DNA of 5,429 bases from an uncultured Bacteroidales bacterium (GTDB lineage: Bacteria > Bacteroidota > Bacteroidia > Bacteroidales > Paludibacteraceae), in NCBI GenBank assembly GCA_937910305.1, contig CALEPS010000028.1:1-5429 (forward strand). Direction: 5' to 3'. Position 1 is the stretch's first letter, and each line of letters opens with the position of its first letter. The position numbers were made by a program, and so were the translations under genes. Under the pieces are notes generated by a model that worked only from the letters and a program-made list of their open reading frames with translations, made no database searches and was not told the origin of the DNA. Below, one piece after another: positions 1-4,888 of this stretch.

Positions 1-205
1 TGTGCTCGGCTAAAACGAAGTCCTGCTTAACCTTGAGGAAAAGCCGGAACAGCCGAAATCCCATTGGTGTACGCCGCCGTTCTATTTTTACAAAGCAGAA
101 GACGCCAAGTTAATCAAAGACGCCGTTGCGGACGGCTGCGGCACCGACGCGCCGGGCAGTCTTGTGGCATGGATGTGCCGACACAGCGTTCTGCACAGCA
201 TGGAA
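1..205 (+). pseudogene. Sugar-phosphate nucleotidyltransferase, internal/3' fragment, broken at both ends
   Basis: The plus-strand frame of codons starting at 14, 17, 20 and so on encodes a stretch typical of nucleotidyltransferases that activate sugar phosphates with NTP (NTP_transferase superfamily, RmlA/ManC-like). LNLEEKPEQPKSHW is at about 26-70, followed by PFYFYK, and then the GCGTDAPGSLVAW segment from 134. EEKP and the DAPGS motif are the recognisable family signatures; which sugar or nucleotide is used cannot be told. The frame has a stop (taa) at 11-13. One extra A in the A-run at 12-15 would join it to the preceding frame and read CSAKNEVLLNLEEKP, so a 1-base deletion or sequencing error is likely. 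Homology ends at about 200-208, where the sequence becomes the antisense of the lolD-like gene; the expected C-terminal residues are absent. The frame stays open to 439 only because it reads lolD backwards. Family recognition is from memory of motifs, with no alignment. Confidence 0.62.
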
Positions 206-399
206 ACTCTCTCCCCGTCTATGATGACCTCACCGGTCGTCGGTGCATCCAAGGTCCCCATTATCTGCAGCAATGTCGTCTTGCCTGCACCGCTGCTGCC
301 GACGATACTTACAAGTTCTGAGTCCCCTATACAGAGGTCTATGCCCTTCAGCACCTCCAATGTGCCGAAGCTCTTACGTATTCCCTTAAGTTCTATCAT
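88..399 (-). CDS. lolD: LolD-like lipoprotein-export ABC transporter ATPase, N-terminal fragment (truncated)
   Basis: In the LolCDE complex, LolD is the cytoplasmic ATPase that drives extraction of lipoproteins from the inner membrane toward the outer membrane. The frame starts MIELKGIRKSFG, the usual beginning of Bacteroidota members. It contains the A-loop region, Walker A GSSGAGKT (residues 34-41, nucleotides 277-300), the LLQIMGTLD segment and GEVIIDGERVSML (to residue 68). Beyond residue 68 (about position 196) the translation no longer resembles an ABC ATPase. The Q-loop, LSGGQ signature, Walker B and H-loop are all missing, so the 103-residue product cannot hydrolyse ATP; the family is usually about 215-230 residues. 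The break coincides with the start of plus-strand nucleotidyltransferase homology. The ATG at 397-399 overlaps the preceding frame by 14 bp, which suggests native translational coupling to the antiporter tail upstream. Other close ABC ATPases (FtsE, MacB type) are not excluded. Confidence 0.72.
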   Translation of the reverse strand: MIELKGIRKSFGTLEVLKGIDLCIGDSELVSIVGSSGAGKTTLLQIMGTLDAPTTGEVIIDGERVSMLCRTLCRHIHATRLPGASVPQPSATASLINLASSAL

Positions 400-643
400 T
401 GCCTTGGTCAGGATAAATAAGCATTATGCTGGTGTGTGAGAAATAGCGTCGTATCTGCAGTGGCAGCCCATTCATCGCACCCTTGTATGAGACATATCCC
501 GGACGTGATATCACGAAGACAAGCAGGTCGTCCTCACCGGTCTCCTGTTGCAGTGTCATGATACGTGTCCACAGTTCCATTTCCACATACTCTGCACGTA
601 TTGACACATGATGCAGCCGCAGGTATCTGCGCAGGTGCGTGCT
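386..643 (-). pseudogene. C-terminal tail of a cation:proton antiporter, fused in frame to the lipoprotein
   Basis: Codons from about 465 to 548 of the long frame change abruptly from Ser/Thr-rich stalk to a normal globular composition. The stretch contains DDLLVFVISR (501-510), GYVSYKG (512-518), LPLQIRRYF (523-531) and SIMLIYPDQ (535-543). From memory this matches the cytoplasmic C-terminus of Bacteroidota Na+/H+ (CPA2/KefB-like) antiporters, whose final universal-stress-like domain ends with a DLLVVV...R.G.ISY...L..LP..L.RYF...S.M..YPDQ pattern. No transmembrane part is present, so this is a remnant with no transport function. Its stop codon overlaps the lolD-like start by 14 bp, consistent with a genuine antiporter-lolD gene pair having been cut out as one block. 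The exact junction is uncertain, about 625-650. A coincidental resemblance is possible but the length and order of the conserved positions make it unlikely. Confidence 0.6.
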
Positions 644-2032
644 TCCTGAGGAGCGCGTGTTGGAACTGCTCTCGCGGCGCACGGTGGTCGTCTTACCCGT
701 AGCGTCGGTCGTCCTCACGGTCGTACGTGTCGTACCGCTCTTGTTCACGCGTGTCTCGATCGTCGTGGACGGCTGGCGCTGGGTAGTACTCGTACCGGTA
801 GAGGAGGTCTTTTTAGTAGCCGTCGTAGAGCCGGTAGAGGTAGAGCGTGCCGAAGTGCCGCCGGTTGAGGTCGTGGCCCTGGTCGATGTCGATGACGAAG
901 CAGCAGTAGTGCTCGTCGAGCGTGAACTGGTCGGAGCCGTTGTTGTCCTGTCCGTCTTCGGAGTACTGCTTGTCGAGGCAGGCGTCCTGCTCGTAGAAGT
1001 AGCCGAACCGGTGCTTGTCGAACGTGCCGAAGTGCCGCCTGTAGAAGTGGCGCTCTTGCCGGTGGTAGCCGTGCTGGTAGAAGCGGATGTCCTGGTGGAC
1101 GTAGTAGTCGATGTAGTCGTGCTCTTCGTCTCCTCTTTGGCTGCCGTCTTGGCTACCTCCGTACGCAACTGACCGGCATTGCGGACCGACACACCGTTCG
1201 TGCTGCTCGCTGAACGCGTCACGCGCTGCTCAAACGAACCGTTCGGGTTGCGGGTGGCGTAGTCGTTACGCGACGCACCCTGCGTCATGCTCGTATAATT
1301 GGTGTAGAAGACCGTTGTCGGGTATTCGCACCGGTGGCAGTAATGGTGGTTCGTCATATACGTCGTCACGTATGCCTGATAGTGGTTCAGATAGATCGGT
1401 TTCGGACGCGTGTAATAGGACGGATAATAGTCGTAATAATAAGGCGAACTCCATACGGCATACGTTGCACGACCATAGACATCCCACATCGGCGGACGTT
1501 TCACGAACACCGGACGGACAATGTAGTTATAACCATACAGATAACGGTCACCCACTACCTCTACATACAGCACATCGGTCCGGCGCTCCGCAATCAACGT
1601 AGCCACGTCCTGGAACACACCCGGACCCAGACACGCCTGAATAAGCAGGGTATGATAATACCCGCTGTGGGTCTCGATCACACGCAGGTAGTCGATCCAT
1701 CCGTCGCCGTTCAGATCCAGGTTGTTGATCATATACCGGCTGGAATTCAGAAGTTCCTCAAACTCCTTTACCGAACGGCTCTCAGCGAAAGCCGCAGCAA
1801 CGGCGTTCAGATCCAGATAGAAACATGGATCGCTGTTGTAGTTCGTTACGGTAACCGTACTTACTGTCGTATGCTTGGGCGTCGGAGTCGTTACGGTGGT
1901 CGTATAGACCGTCTTCACCGGAGCTACCGGCTCTACTGTCGGAGCGACCGTAAAAATACTTGTCCAGCAGCCCGTCAGGAGAAGGGACAAGGGTACTAAG
2001 TACAACGTACGAAGGATCTTATTCATTTTCAT
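386..2032 (-). CDS. Uncharacterised Ser/Thr-rich lipoprotein with DxNxDG loop; C-terminus replaced by antiporter-like tail
   Basis: The N-terminus is a lipoprotein signal: K2/K5/R8, a hydrophobic core, and lipobox L19-T20-G21-C22. C22 would be lipidated and the protein sent to the cell envelope. Residues 23-66 are a Thr/Val/Pro linker. Residues 67-175 form a compact domain with YLDLNAVAAAFAES, then a dockerin/EF-hand-like loop D106-x-N108-x-D110-G111-x-x-D114, possibly calcium-binding, then LLIQACLGPGVFQDVAT. Residues 190-245 are Tyr-rich (YYYDYYPSYY at 198-207) and hold H229/H230/C232/H233/C235. Residues 300-465 are a low-complexity stalk (46 of residues 331-400 are Ser/Thr) with a repeated 14-residue unit. 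Residues from about 466 to 548 are a different protein (see separate entry). I recognise the 67-175 region as one recurring in uncharacterised Bacteroidota lipoproteins; its function is unknown. An alternative start is M3. The gene lies 46 bp after infB on the same strand, with no clear promoter or terminator seen between them. Confidence 0.75.
   Translation of the reverse strand: MKMNKILRTLYLVPLSLLLTGCWTSIFTVAPTVEPVAPVKTVYTTTVTTPTPKHTTVSTVTVTNYNSDPCFYLDLNAVAAAFAESRSVKEFEELLNSSRYMINNLDLNGDGWIDYLRVIETHSGYYHTLLIQACLGPGVFQDVATLIAERRTDVLYVEVVGDRYLYGYNYIVRPVFVKRPPMWDVYGRATYAVWSSPYYYDYYPSYYTRPKPIYLNHYQAYVTTYMTNHHYCHRCEYPTTVFYTNYTSMTQGASRNDYATRNPNGSFEQRVTRSASSTNGVSVRNAGQLRTEVAKTAAKEETKSTTTSTTTSTRTSASTSTATTGKSATSTGGTSARSTSTGSATSTSRTPASTSSTPKTDRTTTAPTSSRSTSTTAASSSTSTRATTSTGGTSARSTSTGSTTATKKTSSTGTSTTQRQPSTTIETRVNKSGTTRTTVRTTDATGKTTTVRRESSSNTRSSGSTHLRRYLRLHHVSIRAEYVEMELWTRIMTLQQETGEDDLLVFVISRPGYVSYKGAMNGLPLQIRRYFSHTSIMLIYPDQGNDRT
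827..1045 (-). repeat. Repeated 14-residue Ser/Thr unit in the lipoprotein stalk
   Basis: The peptide STGGTSARSTSTGS occurs twice in the stalk, at residues 330-343 (nucleotides 1004-1045) and 389-402 (827-868), exactly 59 codons apart. On the plus strand a 17-bp block (cgtgccgaagtgccgcc) is identical at 846-862 and 1023-1039. The flanks of the two copies are still similar but diverged at synonymous and Ser/Thr-exchange positions. This suggests an old internal duplication of a roughly 177-bp segment. Such repeats allow stalk length to vary by recombination and could also mislead short-read assembly. Confidence 0.75.
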
Positions 2033-2078
2033 ATTTATTCATTTTCAAATTTTCTTATTGTCGGAATCTGGTATTTTA
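2033..2078 (-). other. Short infB-lipoprotein spacer
   Basis: This is 46 AT-rich bases between the infB stop (TGA, 2079-2081) and the lipoprotein ATG (2030-2032). I see no stem-loop followed by a T-run that would act as a terminator. No pair of Bacteroidota-type -33 TTTG and -7 TAnnTTTG boxes is at the right spacing. There is no strong Shine-Dalgarno sequence, only an A-rich leader, as is common in the phylum. Read-through from infB is the simplest reading. Confidence 0.5.
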
Positions 2079-4748
2079 TCAGAGTGTTTTTGCCACTTCA
2101 ACCTCTTCGAAGGACTCCAGCATGTCGCCCGGCTGCAGGTCGTCGTAAGCCTTGAGGCTCACGCCGCATTCGGTATTGACACCGGCCTCCTTGATGTCGT
2201 CTTTCACATGCTTGAGAGATGCCAACTCAGCCGTTTTGATCACGATACCGTCACGGATAACCCGTACCTTGTTGCCGCGTTTGATCTTGCCTTCACGCAC
2301 GATACAGCCGGCGATAGTACCTACCTTCGATATATGGAAGGTCTGCAGCACCTCCAGCGTTGCCGTCACCTCTTCCTTCACCTCCGGAGCCAACATACCC
2401 GCCATAGCGTCTTTGATCTCGTTGATAGCATCGTAGATGATGGAATAGATGCGGATGTCCACTTCCTCCTGCTCCGCCATCTTGCGGGCGGTACCGGTAG
2501 GACGGACATTGAAGCCGACGATCAGGGCATCCGAAGCGGCTGCCAGCATCACATCGCTGTCGCTGATAGCACCTACGGCACCGTGGATCACGTTGACTTG
2601 GATGTTCTCCGTGGACAGTTTGAGCAGCGAGTCCTTGATTGCCTCTACAGAACCGTCCACATCGGCTTTGACGATGATATTCAGTTCCTTGAAGTCGCCT
2701 ATTGCCAGACGGCGGCCGATCTCCTCCAGACCAATATGTTTCTTCGTCCTGATAGACTGCTCGCGTTGCAATTGCCCGCGTTTGTTGGCTATCTCGCGCG
2801 CCTCTTGCTCGGTCGGCAGGACGTTGAACTCATCGCCCGCCTGCGGAGCTCCGTTAAGACCGAGGATCGAACAGGGTTCGCCCGGACGTACCTCGGTGAT
2901 CTTCTGTCCGCGTTCGTTGAACATGGCTTTGATGCGTCCGTGGAACGTACCGGCGAGGACGATGTCACCCATATGCAGTGTTCCGTCCTGTACCAGCAGC
3001 GTGGCTACATAGCCGCGGCCCTTGTCCAGAGAGGACTCGATCACGGAACCTTTGGCGCGGCGTTTGGGGTTGGCTTTCAGATCCAGCATCTCTGCCTCCA
3101 GCAGCACTTTCTCCAGCAACTCATATACGCCTGTTCCTTTCTTCGCAGAGATCTCCTGGCACTGGTATTTGCCGCCCCAGTCCTCAACGAGGATGTTCAT
3201 GTTGCTCAACTGCTCACGGATCTTATCGGGGTTGGCACCCGGTTTGTCAACCTTGTTGATTGCGAACACCATGGGCACACCGGCAGCCTGCGCGTGGTTG
3301 ATGGCTTCGACCGTCTGCGGCATGACGGCGTCGTCTGCGGCAATGATGATGATGGCTATATCCGTCACTTTCGCTCCGCGCGCACGCATGGCGGTGAACG
3401 CCGCGTGACCCGGAGTATCCAGGAACGTGATATGCTGGCCGTTCTTCAGCTTGACGTTGTAGGCACCGATATGCTGGGTTATTCCTCCTGCCTCACCGGC
3501 TATCACGTTCGCGTTGCGGATGTGGTCCAGCAGCGAAGTCTTACCGTGATCGACGTGCCCCATGACGGTGACGATCGGGCAGCGGGACTCGATGTCCTCG
3601 TCGTTGACTACCTCGTCGGCATTGATCTCCTCTACCACATGGGCTGCCACATACTCGGTCTTGAAACCGAACTCCTCTGCCACCAGATTGATCGTCTCGG
3701 CGTCCAGACGCTGGTTGATAGACACGAACAGACCGAGACTCATACAGGTACCGATAATTTTATTCACCGGCACATTCATCATTACTGCCAGGTCATTGGC
3801 GGTAACGAACTCGGTCAGTTTGAGGATCTTGGACTGCTCCTGAGCCTCCATTATCTCAAGTTCGTGACGTTCGCGCTCTTGCTCGCGGCGTTCACGTTTA
3901 TGCTTGGCGGTCGTGCTCTTGCTCTTGGGCTGTGACAGACGTGTCAGCGTCTCTTTCAGTGCCTTTTCCACCTCCTCTTGTGTAGCCTCGCGCGGTTTGC
4001 CTTGTTTGCCTTTGGCTTTGCCGCTCTGGTTGCGTTTGTCGGTAGGATCGACCTTGGCGCCTTTGATGCGTTCGCGTTTGCGCCGTTCGGCTGCCGCTGC
4101 CTGGGCTTGCGCCTGTTGGGCTGCCTGGGCAGCCTGACGCTCCTCGCGCTCCTTGCGTTTCTGCTCCTTCGTCTTCTTCGCCGGACGGGTGGAGGTGTCG
4201 ATCGCATCCAGATCGATCTTGCCTACCACTTTCGGTCCGTCGGTCACCTCGGGTTTGCCCAGGGTGAAGATCTCGGGCTTGGATGGTTTCTTCGCCGCCT
4301 CTTGGGCTTGTGCCTGCCGGGCTGCTTGCGCTTCTGCCTCAGCGGCTGCTTTGCGTGCGGCTTCCTGGCGTGCCGCCTCTTCAGCGGCTGCCTTACGGGC
4401 GGCTTCTGCGGCTGCCTGAGCTGCTGCCTGGGCCTCAGCCTCTGCTGCCTTACGCGCCGCTTCCTGGCGTGCCGCCTCCTCAGCGGCTGCCTTACGGGCG
4501 GCTTCGGCAGCTGCTTTCTCCGCTTTCTCCGCCTCCGCTGCTGCTGCGCGTTCCGCCGCCTGACGGTCCGCTTCGATCTTGACGGCCATGTCTTTGTTGA
4601 ATTCCTTCGCTAACAGAAGATACAGGTCGTCGTCTATGCGCACGTTCGGATCAGACGCAACGGGATGGCCGTTCTTCTCGCACCATGCGGTCAGAGTAGC
4701 CATTCCTATATTCAATTCTTTACATGCTTTTATAAGTTTTATAGCCAT
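2079..4748 (-). CDS. infB: Translation initiation factor IF-2, complete
   Basis: IF-2 is the GTPase that brings initiator fMet-tRNA to the 30S subunit and promotes 50S joining. All expected parts are present in 889 residues. An IF2_N helical domain is at 1-55 (MAIKLIKACKELNIGMATL). A long Ala/Glu/Lys/Arg-rich, probably helical linker covers about 55-300, including an internal duplication. A second IF2_N domain is at about 306-365. The GTPase domain starts at about 390, with G1 GHVDHGKT 397-404, G2 GGITQHIGA 421-429, G3 DTPGH 444-448, G4 NKVD 498-501 and G5 SAKKG 534-538. Domain II follows at about 565-645, then domain III and the C-terminal fMet-tRNA-binding C2 barrel (VGTIAGCIVREGKIKRG at about 809-825). 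No disabling change is visible. The ATG at 4746-4748 opens the conserved first IF2_N domain, so this start is firm. It lies 140 bp after nusA, and an inverted repeat arm ends two bases upstream of the start codon, with no Shine-Dalgarno. Confidence 0.98.
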   Translation of the reverse strand: MAIKLIKACKELNIGMATLTAWCEKNGHPVASDPNVRIDDDLYLLLAKEFNKDMAVKIEADRQAAERAAAAEAEKAEKAAAEAARKAAAEEAARQEAARKAAEAEAQAAAQAAAEAARKAAAEEAARQEAARKAAAEAEAQAARQAQAQEAAKKPSKPEIFTLGKPEVTDGPKVVGKIDLDAIDTSTRPAKKTKEQKRKEREERQAAQAAQQAQAQAAAAERRKRERIKGAKVDPTDKRNQSGKAKGKQGKPREATQEEVEKALKETLTRLSQPKSKSTTAKHKRERREQERERHELEIMEAQEQSKILKLTEFVTANDLAVMMNVPVNKIIGTCMSLGLFVSINQRLDAETINLVAEEFGFKTEYVAAHVVEEINADEVVNDEDIESRCPIVTVMGHVDHGKTSLLDHIRNANVIAGEAGGITQHIGAYNVKLKNGQHITFLDTPGHAAFTAMRARGAKVTDIAIIIIAADDAVMPQTVEAINHAQAAGVPMVFAINKVDKPGANPDKIREQLSNMNILVEDWGGKYQCQEISAKKGTGVYELLEKVLLEAEMLDLKANPKRRAKGSVIESSLDKGRGYVATLLVQDGTLHMGDIVLAGTFHGRIKAMFNERGQKITEVRPGEPCSILGLNGAPQAGDEFNVLPTEQEAREIANKRGQLQREQSIRTKKHIGLEEIGRRLAIGDFKELNIIVKADVDGSVEAIKDSLLKLSTENIQVNVIHGAVGAISDSDVMLAAASDALIVGFNVRPTGTARKMAEQEEVDIRIYSIIYDAINEIKDAMAGMLAPEVKEEVTATLEVLQTFHISKVGTIAGCIVREGKIKRGNKVRVIRDGIVIKTAELASLKHVKDDIKEAGVNTECGVSLKAYDDLQPGDMLESFEEVEVAKTL
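4320..4505 (-). repeat. Tandem 99-bp duplication in the infB linker
   Basis: IF-2 residues 82-109 and 115-143 are two copies of an EAARKAAAEEAARQEAARKA-type helical unit, offset by 33 codons (32 in the tail, where the second copy has one extra Ala). At DNA level the 26 bases at 4381-4406 and 4480-4505 are identical, as are the 20 bases at 4360-4379 and 4459-4478, each pair exactly 99 bp apart. The near identity, including third codon positions, points to a recent or gene-converted duplication. The unit keeps a charged heptad-like pattern, so it lengthens a solvent-exposed helix without harming the GTPase core. Confidence 0.85.
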
Positions 4749-4751
4749 AAA

Positions 4752-4779
4752 ATTTACAATTTATAATTTACAATTTACA
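4752..4779. repeat. 14-bp tandem duplication, left arm
   Basis: Two adjacent 14-mers, atttacaatttata (4752-4765) and atttacaatttaca (4766-4779), differ at one base. They form most of the arm next to the infB start and therefore make up the infB translation-initiation region. Confidence 0.8.
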
Positions 4780-4793
4780 AAGCGTTCTAAACG

Positions 4794-4842
4794 TTTGGTA
4801 CAATCTGATTTGTCCGTACGGGTCTTACGGATCAGTACCAAA
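4794..4842. other. Nested bulged hairpin inside the spacer inverted repeat
   Basis: The continuous arm tacggatcagtaccaaa (4826-4842) is complementary over all 17 bases to three blocks of the other arm: tttggtac (4794-4801), tgat (4806-4809) and ccgta (4814-4818). These blocks are separated by two 4-base bulges, aatc and ttgt. The apical loop is the 7 bases cgggtct (4819-4825). Regularly spaced bulges on one side only are reminiscent of structured RNA or of a palindrome that gained two small insertions. I do not recognise a known riboswitch or leader family. Confidence 0.65.
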
Positions 4843-4856
4843 TTCCGTAAGCCCTT

Positions 4857-4884
4857 TGTGAATTGTACATTGTGAATTGTACAT
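4857..4884. repeat. 14-bp perfect tandem duplication, right arm
   Basis: The 14-mer tgtgaattgtacat is present twice without a gap at 4857-4870 and 4871-4884, identical at every base. It is the inverted counterpart of the left-arm 14-mers, so both arms of the inverted repeat carry the same two-unit structure. The second copy ends five bases before the last base of the nusA reading frame. Confidence 0.85.
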
Positions 4885-4888
4885 TAAC

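Larger units (their letters stand above)
4751..4885. repeat. Long imperfect inverted repeat filling the nusA-infB spacer
   Basis: Bases 4751-4782 pair with 4854-4885. Of 32 opposed positions 27 are Watson-Crick; the exceptions are 4754/4882, 4762/4874, 4764/4872, 4768/4868 and 4776/4860. Three of these are T opposite G on the plus strand, so they would be G-U pairs in plus-strand RNA but A-C mismatches in the nusA-infB transcript. The arms are AT-rich and enclose an 11x11 unpaired zone and then a second nested hairpin. The element covers almost the whole 140-bp spacer: it starts three bases after the nusA stop codon and ends two bases before the infB ATG. It could be a palindromic intergenic repeat (REP/MITE-like) or an mRNA structure controlling infB. 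No convincing target-site duplication is visible and there is no T-run terminator. Confidence 0.75.

Noticed and set aside
164..439. Plus-strand frame continuing from the nucleotidyltransferase fragment across lolD
   Set aside because: After about 205 it reads the lolD-like gene backwards; openness there is fortuitous.
639..1172. Plus-strand Val/Glu-rich open frame antisense to the Ser/Thr stalk
   Set aside because: It arises from the reverse complement of Thr/Ser codons; no start context or family resemblance.
1334..1999. Plus-strand open frame of 221 codons antisense to the lipoprotein N-terminal half
   Set aside because: It lies opposite a signal peptide and a conserved-looking domain; its own translation is Arg/His/Ile-rich with no motif.
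3849..3851. Internal ATG of infB (codon 300) as start of a short IF-2 isoform
   Set aside because: It sits just before the second IF2_N domain, which is suggestive, but there is no ribosome-binding signal and nothing else to support it.
2058..3935. Long plus-strand open frame antisense to infB (625 codons)
   Set aside because: It is the mirror of the infB codon pattern; infB is a clear complete IF-2 and the antisense product has no recognisable domain.
3978..4613. Plus-strand Leu/Cys-rich open frame antisense to the infB linker
   Set aside because: It comes from reading Ala/Arg/Lys repeat codons backwards; composition is an artefact.
4749..4888. Rho-independent terminator between nusA and infB
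   Set aside because: The hairpin is very long, AT-rich in its stem and lacks a following U-tract on the minus strand; nusA-infB are normally cotranscribed.
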